Shown one piece after another: positions 51,976 through 61,387 of a DNA stretch of 64,000 bases (position 1 is the stretch's first letter; each line of letters opens with the position of its first letter). Source of the stretch: Streptosporangium becharense. Its GTDB lineage: Bacteria > Actinomycetota > Actinomycetes > Streptosporangiales > Streptosporangiaceae. The position numbers were made by a program, and so were the translations under genes. The notes below the pieces were generated by a model. That model was not told the origin of the DNA. It did not search any database and saw only the letters and a program-made list of their open reading frames with translations. The stretch lies in contig NZ_JACHMP010000001.1 of assembly GCF_014204985.1 (NCBI RefSeq), positions 868,001 through 932,000 on the forward strand, given 5' to 3'.

Positions 51976-52983
51976 TCATCCGCGGGCGCGGCGCAGCAGC
52001 GAGATGACCGCCCGCTCCACACCGCCGTGCGTGGCCAGCTGCCCGTACCCGGCGTCGGCTCCCAGCGCGCCGAGCGCTCCCGCGACGGTCCGGCCCCGCT
52101 CGAACGCCTCCACGACCCGCGGGTCCACGTAGGAGGCGCGCGCCACGGCCGGGGTGTTGCCCAGGTAGCCGGCCACCTCCTTGATCACCCGGTTGACCGC
52201 CCGTTTCCTGCCGCTCCTCGACCGCGCCCGGAGGGAGACCGCCAGCCCGACGGCGGCCAGCACCGTGGCGTGCCAGGTCCGGAAGTCCTTGGCCGACGCC
52301 TCCATCTCCAGGGTCTCGCGCAGGTAGGCGTTGATGTCGTCGCTGCGCACGTCCGTCCACCGGTCGCCGTCCCGGTAGCGCAGCAGTTCGCCCTCGTCGG
52401 CCGACCGGCGCAGCGCGGTCACCACCTTGCACACGTCCGCGTCGACGATCTCCAGCTCCCGGAACTTGCCGCCCTTGGCCGGGTAGGCGCAGCTGACCCG
52501 GCCGCCCGAGCAGGTGACGTGCTCCATCCGGAGCGTGGCGAGGCCGAAGGACTCGTACGACTCGCCGCCCACCCGGAAGAACCCGATGTCGAGCATCCGC
52601 GCCGCCGCGGCCAGGACCCGCTCCCGGGTCAGCCCCCGCTGCTCCAGGTGCTCGGCCACCCGCTCGCGGAACTTCGGCAACCGCTCGGCCATCTCCAGCA
52701 CCCGGTCGAACTTGGCGCGGTCCTGCTCGCGCCGCCACACGTCGTGGTAGCGGTACTGCCGCCGCCCCGCCGTGTCGGTGCCGACGGCCTGGATGTGCCC
52801 GTCCGGTGACCGGCAGATCCACACGTCGGTCCACGCGGGCGGTATGGCCAGTGCCCTGATCCGGGCGAGGGTGCGGCTGTCGCGGACCTGCGCGCCGCCG
52901 GGACGGTGGTAGCTGAACCCCCTCCCCCTGCGCCGTCGTACGATGCCGGGCTCGGCCGGGTTGCTCTGCCGTAGTTCGCTCAC
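51976..52983 (-). CDS. DNA topoisomerase IB (eukaryote-like)
   Basis: A 335-residue type IB topoisomerase. The catalytic tyrosine is Tyr285 in ARASYVDPRV. Arg137 (GFFRVGG), Lys172 (KGGKFRELE), and Arg235 and His238 (KDFRTWHATV) fit the active site. It relaxes supercoiled DNA through a 3'-phosphotyrosine intermediate. Bacterial members are scattered and non-essential. The start is a GTG. It stands alone upstream of chaB. Confidence 0.9.
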   Translation of the reverse strand: MSELRQSNPAEPGIVRRRRGRGFSYHRPGGAQVRDSRTLARIRALAIPPAWTDVWICRSPDGHIQAVGTDTAGRRQYRYHDVWRREQDRAKFDRVLEMAERLPKFRERVAEHLEQRGLTRERVLAAAARMLDIGFFRVGGESYESFGLATLRMEHVTCSGGRVSCAYPAKGGKFRELEIVDADVCKVVTALRRSADEGELLRYRDGDRWTDVRSDDINAYLRETLEMEASAKDFRTWHATVLAAVGLAVSLRARSRSGRKRAVNRVIKEVAGYLGNTPAVARASYVDPRVVEAFERGRTVAGALGALGADAGYGQLATHGGVERAVISLLRRARG

Positions 52984-53065
52984 AGGCCGCCCCTACCCAG
53001 GTGAGCGGCTCACATGATGCGGACGCCGCGGTCGCGCGCCGGACCGCCGTCGGAGCCGGGCGGCG

Positions 53066-53830
53066 TCAGATCGGTTCTCCCTCGTTCTCGTCGCCCTGAT
53101 CGGGCCCCGGGGTGCCGGTCCCGCTCCGGCTGGGGGACGGCGCCGGGGTCGGCCGGCCGGGCTCCGGCGTACCCGGCACCGGAGGCGGGGTCGGCACGAA
53201 CACCGTCGGCAGCAGCGGCCTCGGCAGCGGCTCGGTCTCGTCGTCCCCGCGCAGCAGGAACCAGACCATCAGCACCAGCAGCACGGTCAGCACGGTCAGC
53301 ACCGCGCCGGCGGCGGCCACCGCCCGCCGGGTCTCGGTCGGCGGTGGTGCGGGCGCGGGCGGCGCGGGCAGCGCGGGCGACCGGTCGCCCACCCAGTGCG
53401 GCGCGAAGTCGGGACCGTGCCGCTCACCGATCAGCGTGCCGCTGACCAGCACGGGTTCGAGGAACCGCTCGGCGCCGGCCCGGCCCGGCTCGTACGGGGT
53501 GACCACCCACGGGGCGCTGCCGCCGTCCATGGCCAGCACCTGCGGGGTCGCGTCGACCACCGCGGTGCGTCCGCGGGTGGCCCTCGCCACCCAGCCGCGC
53601 ACACCGGAGCGGCCGGCCGTGGCCTCGCGCACCCCGGTGACGAACCGGTCGCGGGCCGCCGGGTCGAGGGCGGCTCCCTTGGTCAGCACCGCGACCGAGA
53701 CCGCCCGGCCGTCGGGGGCCCGCCCGAGGTACACCAGCCCCGCGGGCCCCACGCGCAGGCGGGCCTGCAGCAGGAAAGGCCCGAGCTGGGGCGGATCACC
53801 GAACTGGAGCGGAGTGGCCACGTCTGTCAT
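53066..53830 (-). CDS. Membrane protein with degenerate kinase N-lobe
   Basis: A 254-residue protein. Residues 12-70 look like the N-lobe of an actinobacterial Ser/Thr kinase (LGPFLLQARLRVGPAGLVYLG, then RAVSVAVL). The glycine loop is broken and the ATP lysine is Ala. No catalytic or activation loop exists, so it cannot be a kinase. A Pro-rich linker leads to one membrane segment at about 168-193. The C-terminal 55 residues are Pro/Thr-rich and probably outside the cell. It is divergent from the moxR operon. Confidence 0.65.
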   Translation of the reverse strand: MTDVATPLQFGDPPQLGPFLLQARLRVGPAGLVYLGRAPDGRAVSVAVLTKGAALDPAARDRFVTGVREATAGRSGVRGWVARATRGRTAVVDATPQVLAMDGGSAPWVVTPYEPGRAGAERFLEPVLVSGTLIGERHGPDFAPHWVGDRSPALPAPPAPAPPPTETRRAVAAAGAVLTVLTVLLVLMVWFLLRGDDETEPLPRPLLPTVFVPTPPPVPGTPEPGRPTPAPSPSRSGTGTPGPDQGDENEGEPI

Positions 53831-54027
53831 GAAAGCACACCCCGGTGGTCGGGCGGCGTCACCCGCCGGGCCGGGCTCCGGGAGGCCGCGGACCCGGGCG
53901 CCGTACGGCGGGCAGGCCGGGACCGGGTGGCCGGGGCCCGGGGGTCCCGGGGGTGCTGGGGGTACTGTCAGGGAATACGGAGCCGACCCGCCGTGCGACC
54001 CGGCATTTCATTTGGTGGAATATCAAC

Positions 54028-55032
54028 ATGACCGTCGCGGAAGAACTGCCGAGCGAAATCGACACCGGACTGCTGCGCGACGCGCTGAACGAGGTCCGGC
54101 GGGTCATCGTGGGGCAGGAGCACATGGTGGAGCGGCTCCTCGTGGCGCTCCTCGCCCGGGGGCACTGCCTGCTGGAGGGGGTGCCGGGCGTCGCCAAGAC
54201 CCTCGCCGCCTCCACCCTGGCCACCGTGGTCGGCGGCGAGTTCGCCCGCATCCAGTTCACCCCCGACCTGGTCCCCAGCGACATCGTGGGCACCCGGGTC
54301 TACCACCCCTCCCGGGAGGCGTTCGACGTCGAGCTGGGCCCGGTGTTCGTCAACTTCCTGCTCGCCGACGAGATCAACCGGGCTCCGGCCAAGGTGCAGT
54401 CGGCGCTGCTGGAGGTCATGGCCGAACGCCAGGTGACCCTCGCCGGGCAGACCCACCCGCTGCCCAGGCCCTTCATCGTGCTCGCCACCCAGAACCCGAT
54501 CGAGTCCGAGGGCGTCTACCAGCTCCCGGAGGTGCAGCGCGACCGGTTCCTGTTCAAGGTCCGCGTCGGCCACCCCAGTGCCCACGAGGAGCTGGAGATC
54601 CTGCACCGGATGAGCGTGGCCCCGCCGACCCCGAGGGCGGTGCTCGACCCCGCCCGGCTGGCGGCGTTGCAGGCCATGGCCGACCAGGTCTCGGTGCACC
54701 AGCTCGTCGCCGACTACGTGGTCAGGCTGGTGATGGCCACCCGCTCCCCCGCCGAGTACGGCCTGACCGAGCTGGAGGAGAACATCGAGATCGGGGTCAG
54801 CCCCCGCGCCACCCTCGGCCTGGTCGCCGCGGGGCGAGGTCTGGCCCTGCTCCGGGGCCGCGACTACCTGCTGCCCGACGACGTGCGCGACGTGGCGGTG
54901 GACGTGATGTCCCACCGGTTGATGCTCACCTTCGACGCCCTGGCCGACGGCGTCGACCCGGAGGACATCGTCCGGCAGATCCTCGCCGCCGTCCCGCCTC
55001 CGCTGGTCGTCTGGAACCAGGGCCCCCGATGA
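54028..55032 (+). CDS. MoxR-family AAA+ ATPase
   Basis: A 334-residue chaperone-like ATPase. It has Walker A EGVPGVAKT, Walker B LLADEINRAPAKVQSALLE, and sensor 1 VLATQNPIESEGVYQLPEVQRDRF. MoxR proteins work with DUF58 and VWA proteins, here encoded directly downstream with 4-base overlaps. GGTGGA is the only ribosome-like site before the ATG. The complex is thought to assemble or remodel protein complexes at the membrane. Confidence 0.93.
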   Translation: MTVAEELPSEIDTGLLRDALNEVRRVIVGQEHMVERLLVALLARGHCLLEGVPGVAKTLAASTLATVVGGEFARIQFTPDLVPSDIVGTRVYHPSREAFDVELGPVFVNFLLADEINRAPAKVQSALLEVMAERQVTLAGQTHPLPRPFIVLATQNPIESEGVYQLPEVQRDRFLFKVRVGHPSAHEELEILHRMSVAPPTPRAVLDPARLAALQAMADQVSVHQLVADYVVRLVMATRSPAEYGLTELEENIEIGVSPRATLGLVAAGRGLALLRGRDYLLPDDVRDVAVDVMSHRLMLTFDALADGVDPEDIVRQILAAVPPPLVVWNQGPR

Positions 55033-56006
55033 CGCCGGGCATCCCCCCGGGCATCCCCCTGGGCACCGCCGAACAGGCGCTGCGCCGCCTGGAGCTGACC
55101 ATCGTGCGCCGCCTCGACGGGTTGCTGCACGGCGCCTACCAGGGGTTCCTGCCCGGCCCCGGGACGGAGTTCGGCGACAGCCGGGTCTACGTGCCCGGTG
55201 AGGACGACATCCGGCGGATGGACTGGGCGGTGACGGCCCGCACCACCGTGCCGCACGTGCGTGACCTGATCGCCGACCGGGAGCTGGAGACCTGGGCGCT
55301 GGCCGACCTGTCGCCCAGCATGGACTTCGGCACCGCCCGGCTGGAGAAACGCGACCTGGTGGTGGCCGCGATCGGCGCGGTCGGCTTCCTCGCGGCCCGG
55401 ATCGGCAACCGCTTCGGCGCCTACGTCCTGCATGACGAGTACGTCCACCGGATGCCCGCCAGGGGAGGCCGCCCGGCCCTGCACGGCCTGCTGCACTCGC
55501 TGATGGCGGCCCCCCGGAGCCGCGCGGTCGCCGACGCCCCCGGCCTGGCGGAGGGGATCGAGCTGCTGGCCTCGGCGCGGCGCAGGCACGGCCTGCGCGT
55601 GATCGTCTCCGACTTCCTCGACCCCGCGCCGACCCTCGACGCGGACGTGGAGCCACCCTGGGAGCGGCCGATCCGCCGCCTGGCCGCCCGCCACCAGGTG
55701 CTGGCCGTCGAGGTGATCGACCCACGCGAGCTGGAGCTGCCGCCGGTGGGACTGGTCAGCCTGACCGACCCGGAGACGGGGCGGGGCCGGGAGGTCCGGC
55801 TCACCCCGAAGCTCCGCGGCGCGTACGCGGAGGCCGCCGCCGCGCAACGGGCGGCGACCCGGCTGGCGCTGCGCCGCTGCGGGGTGGCCCACCTGGTGCT
55901 GCGCACCGACCGCGACTGGGTCTTCGACATCGCCCAGTTCGTGCTGCGGCAGCGGCGGACGGCGCACCTGGTGCATCGGCCTTCAAGGGCAGGAGCGACA
56001 CGTTGA
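55029..56006 (+). CDS. DUF58 domain protein
   Basis: A 325-residue partner of Mox[23 protein letters not shown] is the DUF58 core, followed by a VWA-like region ([15 protein letters not shown]). It starts inside the moxR stop (ATGA) and ends overlapping the VWA gene. It has no clear membrane segment. The family function is not established beyond the MoxR association. Confidence 0.9.
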   Translation: MTPGIPPGIPLGTAEQALRRLELTIVRRLDGLLHGAYQGFLPGPGTEFGDSRVYVPGEDDIRRMDWAVTARTTVPHVRDLIADRELETWALADLSPSMDFGTARLEKRDLVVAAIGAVGFLAARIGNRFGAYVLHDEYVHRMPARGGRPALHGLLHSLMAAPRSRAVADAPGLAEGIELLASARRRHGLRVIVSDFLDPAPTLDADVEPPWERPIRRLAARHQVLAVEVIDPRELELPPVGLVSLTDPETGRGREVRLTPKLRGAYAEAAAAQRAATRLALRRCGVAHLVLRTDRDWVFDIAQFVLRQRRTAHLVHRPSRAGATR

Positions 56007-56950
56007 CCTTCCTCTCTCCGGCCTGGCTGTGGCTGTTCACCGCACTGGTCCTGCTCGTGGCGGGCTACGTGGCCGCGCAGTTCGCCCGGCGCCGTCACGC
56101 GCTGCGCTTCACCAACCTGCCGCTGCTGACGCTGGTGGCCCCGCCGGGGCCCGACTGGCGCCGGCACGTCGCACCCGCCCTGTTCCTGCTGATGATGAGC
56201 CTGCTGATCGTCGGCGCGGCCCGTCCGGCCGACTCTGTGCGCGTCCCCCGCGACCGGGCGACGATCATCATCGCGCTGGACGTCTCACTGTCGATGGAGG
56301 CCGACGACGTCCCGCCCAACCGGCTCGCCGCGGCCAAGGAGGCGGCCCAGAAGTTCGTCGCGGACCTGCCGGAGCGGTTCAACGTCGGGCTGGTCGCCTT
56401 CGCCCGCTCCGCCTCGGTCGTGGTCTCCCCCACCACCGACCACCAGGCGGTGGCGACCTCGCTGGGCAACCTGAACACCCGGGCGGGCACCGCCATCGGC
56501 GAGGCGGTCTTCAGCTCCCTCGACTCGGTGCGCTCCTTCGACCAGCAGGCGGTCACCGACCCGCCCCCCGCGGCGATCGTGCTGCTGTCCGACGGTGACA
56601 ACACCTCGGGCCGCTCGGTGTCCGAGGCGATCGAGGCGGCGACGGCCGGGCGGGTCCCGGTCTCCACGATCGCGTACGGCACCCAGGAGGGCACCGTCTC
56701 GATCGAGGGCCGCGAGGTGAACGTCCCGGTGAACAAGGAGACCCTGCAGACCCTGTCGGAGGGCACCGGCGGCCGGGCCTACGAGGCGGAGTCGGGCAGC
56801 CAGCTGCGTGAGGTGTACGAGCAGATCGGCAGCTCGCTGGGCTACCGGACGGTCGAGCAGGAGGTCACTCAGTGGTTCGTGGTGGCGGCGGTCCTGGTCG
56901 GGCTGGTGACGGCGGGGGCGGCGCTGCTGCTGGGGACGCGGCTGCCCTGA
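56003..56950 (+). CDS. VWA-domain membrane protein (BatA-like)
   Basis: A 315-residue protein. Membrane segments at about 5-25, 52-72 and the C-terminus ([18 protein letters not shown]) flank a von Willebrand A domain. The metal-ion site is seen in DVSLSMEAD and [10 protein letters not shown]. It starts with a rare TTG overlapping the DUF58 stop (TTGA), with AGGAG seven bases upstream. BatA-like proteins work with MoxR at the envelope. Confidence 0.9.
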   Translation: MTFLSPAWLWLFTALVLLVAGYVAAQFARRRHALRFTNLPLLTLVAPPGPDWRRHVAPALFLLMMSLLIVGAARPADSVRVPRDRATIIIALDVSLSMEADDVPPNRLAAAKEAAQKFVADLPERFNVGLVAFARSASVVVSPTTDHQAVATSLGNLNTRAGTAIGEAVFSSLDSVRSFDQQAVTDPPPAAIVLLSDGDNTSGRSVSEAIEAATAGRVPVSTIAYGTQEGTVSIEGREVNVPVNKETLQTLSEGTGGRAYEAESGSQLREVYEQIGSSLGYRTVEQEVTQWFVVAAVLVGLVTAGAALLLGTRLP

Positions 56951-56982
56951 GCCGGTCATGACCGTTGGTAACGTTCTACGGT

Positions 56983-57597
56983 GTGGCACATTACTTCGAG
57001 GAGCGTCCGGAGGTCGCCGGCCGTCCCGGCTCGGTCACGCTCGTCCTGCCCGACCTGCATCTGAGGCTGGAGACCGACAGCGGGGTCTTCTCGCCCGAGC
57101 GCGTCGACCAGGGCACCCGGATCCTGCTGGAGAGCGTGCCCGCGCCGCCGTCCCGCGGTGACCTGCTGGATCTGGGGTGCGGCTACGGGCCGATCGCGCT
57201 GACCATGGCCTCCCGTGCCCCGGAGGCGAACGTCTGGGCGGTGGACGTCAACCGCCGCTCGGTGGAGCTGTGCGCCAGGAACGCCAGGGCCGCCAGCCTC
57301 GGCGGGGTCAGGGCACTGCATGTCGACGAGGTTCCGCCCGAGGTGCGCTTCTCGGCGATCTGGTCCAACCCCGCCATCCGCATCGGCAAGGCGGCGCTGC
57401 ACGAGATGCTGACCCGCTGGCTGTCCCGGCTCACCCCGGACGGCGTGGCCCATCTGGTCGTGCAGAAGCACCTGGGCTCCGACTCCCTGCAGCGCTGGCT
57501 GAACGAGCGGGGCTGGCCCGCCGAGCGCGCGGCCTCCCGGTCGTCCTACCGGATCCTCCGGGTGGGTGCGCGGGCGGACGCCCCCGGCGACGGGTGA
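56983..57597 (+). CDS. RsmC-like class I methyltransferase
   Basis: A 204-residue SAM methyltransferase. DLLDLGCGYGPIALTMA is motif I and AVDVNRRSVELCARNA motif II. The usual NPPF catalytic tetrapeptide is NPAI (SNPAIRIGK). Relatives methylate guanine in 16S rRNA. GTG at 56983 gives VAHYFEERP, the usual family start; a TTG at 56965 is in frame but without support. It starts 32 bases after the VWA stop, so cotranscription is possible. Confidence 0.82.
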   Translation: MAHYFEERPEVAGRPGSVTLVLPDLHLRLETDSGVFSPERVDQGTRILLESVPAPPSRGDLLDLGCGYGPIALTMASRAPEANVWAVDVNRRSVELCARNARAASLGGVRALHVDEVPPEVRFSAIWSNPAIRIGKAALHEMLTRWLSRLTPDGVAHLVVQKHLGSDSLQRWLNERGWPAERAASRSSYRILRVGARADAPGDG

Positions 57598-57714
57598 CGC
57601 GGCGGCGCGGACAGGGGCAGGCGCCGCGCGGGGCACCCGCGCGGCGGAGCGCGCGACGGCCGGGGAACGGCCCCGCGCGACGGACGAGGAACGGCGAGGA
57701 ACGGTGAACGACCG

Positions 57715-58275
57715 ATGACGGCAAACCCGCGCAGGCAGCTGCGTCCGACCGACGTGAAGCGGCTCAACCGCACCTGGCGGAGGAACACCGAGGGACGGCT
57801 CGCCCTGATCGTGGAGTCGGTGACCGGCCCGTTCAACATCGGTTCCATCTTCCGCACGGCCGCCGCCTTCGGGGTGGACCGGATCTGGCTGGCGGGCAAC
57901 GCCACTCCCCCGACCAATCCCAAGGCGCAGAAGACCGCGCTGGGCACCGACCGCCTGGTGGCCTGGGAGGAGCCGGTCCCCGCGCCGGAGGCCGTACGCG
58001 CCGCCAAGCGGGAGGGGTTCACGGTGGTCGCCGTGGAGCTGACCGGTGACGCGCTCCCCCTGCACGAGGCCGAGCTGGGCGGCGACGTGTGCCTGGTGGT
58101 GGGCAGCGAGGACCACGGCTGCTCCCCCGCGCTGCTGGAGGCCGCCGACGGCGTCTGCTACATCCCGCAGGTCGGCCGGGTGGGGTCGTTCAACGTCGCG
58201 ACCGCGGCGGCGATCGCGGTGGCCGAGGTCCGGCGCCGGGAGTGGGCGGGCAAGGAGCTTCCCGCCGACGGGTGA
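57715..58275 (+). CDS. TrmH/SpoU-family RNA 2'-O-methyltransferase
   Basis: A 186-residue SPOUT methyltransferase. It has the three signature motifs: GPFNIGSIFRTAAAFGV, LVVGSEDHGCSP and IPQVGRVGSFNVATAAAIA, which form the knotted SAM site. It probably methylates a ribose in tRNA or rRNA; TrmH and TrmL are the closest named types, but the target cannot be assigned. Confidence 0.9.
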   Translation: MTANPRRQLRPTDVKRLNRTWRRNTEGRLALIVESVTGPFNIGSIFRTAAAFGVDRIWLAGNATPPTNPKAQKTALGTDRLVAWEEPVPAPEAVRAAKREGFTVVAVELTGDALPLHEAELGGDVCLVVGSEDHGCSPALLEAADGVCYIPQVGRVGSFNVATAAAIAVAEVRRREWAGKELPADG

Positions 58276-58512
58276 GCCCCCGGCCCTCCGGCGGCGCGGG
58301 CCGTCGTTCTCCGGGAGGGCGGCGGGTCCCCGCCCCCTCCCGCGGCGGGCGGGTTCCGCGGCTGGCGGCGCGGGAGGGGGCGGATCGCGGGAGACCACCC
58401 GGCGGCGCGGGAGGGGGCGGAGCCCGGGGAAGACCGTCCGTCGGCGCCCGTGATCCAAACGTTCACCCCGCCGCGATGACGAGTCCGCCTCCGAGGAGGC
58501 ATACTCCTGCAC

Positions 58513-59310
58513 GTGCAGCGTCGTTACGCCTTTCTCGACCATCCCGCCCCGCTGGCCTTCGCACACCGGGGCGGAGCCGCCGAGGGCAGGGAGAACACCG
58601 TTCCCGCCTTCACGCGGGCCGTGGAGCTCGGCTACACCTACCTGGAGACCGACGCGCACGCCACGTCCGACGGCGTCCTGCTGGCCTTCCACGACCACAC
58701 CCTCGACCGGGTGACCGACCGGCGGGGCCGCGTCTCCGAGCTGCCGTACCGCCTGGTGCGCCAGGCCCGCATCGGCGGGGTGGACGAGATCCCGCTGATG
58801 GAGGACCTGCTGGGCTCCTGGCCGCAGGCGCGCTTCAACATCGACGTCAAGGAGGCGTCGGCCATCGCGCCGCTCGCCGAGGTGATCAGGCGGACGGCCG
58901 CCTACGACCGGATCTGCCTCACCTCCTTCTCCGAGGAGCGGCTGGCCCGCGCCCGTGCCGCGCTGGGCCGCGACGTGTGCTCCTCGCTCGGGCCGCGCGG
59001 CGTGGCGACCCTGCGCGCCGCCGCCAGCACCTCCGGGTACGGCCGGCTGCTCGCCCGCCTGGCCGGCGCCGGTGTGCCGTGCGCGCAGGTGCCGGTGGGC
59101 TTCCGCGGCCTGCGGATCACCACCCCCGCCCTGATCCGCACCGCGCACGCCCTCGGCATGCAGATCCACGTATGGACCGTCAACGACACCCGGGTCATGG
59201 AGCGCCTGCTCGACCTCGGTGTGGACGGTGTGATGACCGACAACATCTCCGGCCTCCGCGCCGTGCTGGAGTCCCGCGGCCAGTGGCACCCCGGCAGCCT
59301 CGCCGCGTGA
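58513..59310 (+). CDS. Glycerophosphodiester phosphodiesterase
   Basis: A 265-residue GDPD-fold enzyme. AHRGGAAEGRENTVPAF holds the first catalytic His. ETDAHATSDGVLLAFHD gives metal ligands and the second His. NIDVKEA and HVWTVNDTRVMERLLDLGVDGVMTD close the barrel. It releases glycerol-3-phosphate from deacylated phospholipids. The start is a GTG with GAGGAGG 14 bases upstream. The preceding 237 bases hold two copies of a 21-bp unit (58364-58384, 58401-58421). Confidence 0.9.
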   Translation: MQRRYAFLDHPAPLAFAHRGGAAEGRENTVPAFTRAVELGYTYLETDAHATSDGVLLAFHDHTLDRVTDRRGRVSELPYRLVRQARIGGVDEIPLMEDLLGSWPQARFNIDVKEASAIAPLAEVIRRTAAYDRICLTSFSEERLARARAALGRDVCSSLGPRGVATLRAAASTSGYGRLLARLAGAGVPCAQVPVGFRGLRITTPALIRTAHALGMQIHVWTVNDTRVMERLLDLGVDGVMTDNISGLRAVLESRGQWHPGSLAA

Positions 59311-59371
59311 ACGCGCGCCCGCCGCGTGCGAGCACCGTCCCCCACCACCCCCAGCGAACCGAGGACCGCCC

Positions 59372-60727
59372 ATGACCTCCCGACAGGTCGCCGAGGAAAC
59401 CGTCCGGGCCCGCCGCCGCGAGCAGCGCGGCTGGTACTTCTACGACTGGGCCAACTCCGCCTTCCCCACCACGGTCCTGACGGTCTTCCTGGGCCCGTAC
59501 CTGACGACGATCGCGGAGAGCGCCGCCCGGGGCCGCCCGTACGTGGACGTGCTCGGGTTCGACGTGCGGCCCAGCGCCTACTACTCGTTCGTGGTGGGCT
59601 TCGCGGCCGTCCTGCAGATCGTCCTGATGCCCGTGGCGGGGGCCCTGGCCGACCACACCGGCCGCAAGAAGGAGCTGCTGGGCCTGTTCGCCTACCTCGG
59701 CGCCGGGGCGACCCTGTGCTTCTGGTTCGTCGCCGACGGGCGTTACCTGCTGGGCGGCGCCCTGTTCGTGGTGGCCAACACGGCCTTCGCCGCCGCGTTC
59801 GTGATCTACAACTCGTTCCTGCCCGAGATCTCCACGGCGGACGAGCGCGACCGGGTCTCCTCCATGGGGTGGGGCTTCGGCTACCTCGGCGGCGGTCTGC
59901 TGCTCGCCGTTCACCTGGCGCTCTTCCTGCGCCACGAGTCGTTCGGCATCACCGAGGCGGAGGCGGTGCGCCTCGCCCTGGCGTCGGCCGGCCTGTGGTG
60001 GGGCGGGTTCACGGTCATCCCGCTGCTGCGGCTGCGCAACCGCCGGGCGCTCCCCTCCGGGGCGGAGAACGCCGTCCAGGCCGTGACGGGCACCTTCCGC
60101 CAGCTCGGCCGCACGGTCAGGGAGCTGCGGCGGTACCCGCTGACGCTTGCCTTCCTGATCGCGTACCTCATCTACAACGACGGCGTGCAGACCGTCATCT
60201 CCTTCTCGGCCACCTACGCCGACAAGGAGCTGGGACTGGACCAGACCGTCCAGATCGGGGCGATCCTGATGGTGCAGTTCGTCGCCTTCTTCGGCGCCGT
60301 GCTGCTCGGCAGGGCCGCCGCCGCCTACGGGGCGAAGCGGATCGTGATGATCGCGCTGGTCGCCTGGATCGCGGTGGTGGCCGTGGCGTACTTCCTGCCC
60401 AGGGGCTCGGCGCCGGCGTTCTTCGCGCTGGGGTTCGCCATCGCGATCGTCATGGGCGGCACCCAGGCCCTGTCGCGGTCGCTGTTCTCCCACGTGATCC
60501 CGGCCGGTAAGGAGGCGGAGTACTACAGCCTCTACGAGATCAGCGACAAGGGTTCGACGTTCCTCGGCTCGTTCACCCTCGGCCTCGCGCTCCAGCTGAC
60601 CGACAGCTACCGGCTGGGCATCGTCTCCCTGGTGATCTTCTTCGTGCTGGGCCTGGCGCTGCTCGCGCTGATCGACCTGCCCAAGGCCATCAGGGCCGCC
60701 GGGAACCGGGTGCCGGAGCGCCTCTGA
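59372..60727 (+). CDS. UMF1-family MFS transporter
   Basis: A 451-residue transporter with about 11-12 membrane segments. WYFYDWANSAFPTTVLTVFLG is the signature of the UMF1/Atg22-like branch of the major facilitator superfamily. Charged motifs AGALADHTGRKKELLG fit the loop between segments 2 and 3. Substrates of this branch are poorly known; the yeast homologue exports amino acids from vacuoles. It is 61 bases after the GDPD gene on the same strand and may be cotranscribed. Confidence 0.85.
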   Translation: MTSRQVAEETVRARRREQRGWYFYDWANSAFPTTVLTVFLGPYLTTIAESAARGRPYVDVLGFDVRPSAYYSFVVGFAAVLQIVLMPVAGALADHTGRKKELLGLFAYLGAGATLCFWFVADGRYLLGGALFVVANTAFAAAFVIYNSFLPEISTADERDRVSSMGWGFGYLGGGLLLAVHLALFLRHESFGITEAEAVRLALASAGLWWGGFTVIPLLRLRNRRALPSGAENAVQAVTGTFRQLGRTVRELRRYPLTLAFLIAYLIYNDGVQTVISFSATYADKELGLDQTVQIGAILMVQFVAFFGAVLLGRAAAAYGAKRIVMIALVAWIAVVAVAYFLPRGSAPAFFALGFAIAIVMGGTQALSRSLFSHVIPAGKEAEYYSLYEISDKGSTFLGSFTLGLALQLTDSYRLGIVSLVIFFVLGLALLALIDLPKAIRAAGNRVPERL

Positions 60728-60796
60728 CGGACGCCTCCCGCGGAACGCCGCCCCGCGGACCCGGTCGAGAAGACGCGGTTGGATCACGCCGTCTGT

Positions 60797-60823
60797 GGGA
60801 ATCCACACACGGTATCAAGCGTT
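60797..60823 (+). promoter_or_regulatory. Sigma-R type promoter of rbpA
   Basis: GGGAAT (60797-60802), exactly 18 bases, then GTT (60821-60823): an exact match to the sigma-R/sigma-H consensus GGGAAT-N18-GTT. In Streptomyces rbpA is a known thiol-stress target of sigma-R. Confidence 0.85.
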
Positions 60824-60877
60824 GTACGCCGTGGGAGACGAACCCCTCACGACGGGGCCCTCAGGAGGCATTCAGAC

Positions 60878-61222
60878 ATGGGCGAGCGTGCGCTACGCGG
60901 TACCCGGCTCGGGGCGACCAGCTACGAGAACGACCGCAACACCGATCTGGCCCCGCGCCAGGAGGTGTCCTACACCTGCCCGAAGGGCCATCGATTCGAC
61001 GTTCCGCTTGCCGCCGAAGCCGAGATCCCGGCGACCTGGGAGTGCCGGATGTGCGGTGCGACCGCCCTGCGGGTCGACGGAGAGGTGCCGGAGGCCAAGA
61101 AGGCCAAGCCCCCGCGGACACACTGGGACATGCTGCTGGAGCGCCGCACCATCGAGGACCTGGAGGAGGTGCTCAACGAGCGCCTGGCGATTCTCCGCGC
61201 CCAACGGCGCAAGAGCGCCTGA
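60878..61222 (+). CDS. rbpA: RbpA RNA-polymerase-binding protein
   Basis: A 114-residue actinobacterial transcription factor. Zinc ligands Cys34, His38, Cys56 and Cys59 (YTCPKGH, WECRMCG) form the core. The C-terminal THWDMLLERRTIEDLEEVLNERL is the sigma-interacting domain. It stabilises the primary sigma factor on RNA polymerase and supports open-complex formation. AGGAGG precedes the ATG. The sigma-R promoter upstream links it to thiol stress. A strong terminator follows. Confidence 0.96.
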   Translation: MGERALRGTRLGATSYENDRNTDLAPRQEVSYTCPKGHRFDVPLAAEAEIPATWECRMCGATALRVDGEVPEAKKAKPPRTHWDMLLERRTIEDLEEVLNERLAILRAQRRKSA

Positions 61223-61245
61223 CCGGGTCGGAGAAACTCGACGCG

Positions 61246-61286
61246 ACGGAGACCTCCGGCATCCTCGGGATGCCGGAGGTCTCCGT
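61246..61286 (+). terminator. Terminator of rbpA
   Basis: A perfect 19-bp stem (arms 61246-61264 and 61268-61286) with a TCG loop, 24 bases after the rbpA stop. Confidence 0.8.
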
Positions 61287-61387
61287 GTTCGCGGGGCGGG
61301 GCGATACGGCCCGGCCGAAGTGGTTCATGGATTCCGCCCGGAACTGGCTCTTCCCCGCCGGTCCGCGTCCCTCCTAGGGTCGCTGCC

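Noticed and set aside
53066-53830. Functional Ser/Thr protein kinase
   Set aside because: The ATP lysine, catalytic loop and activation segment are all missing.
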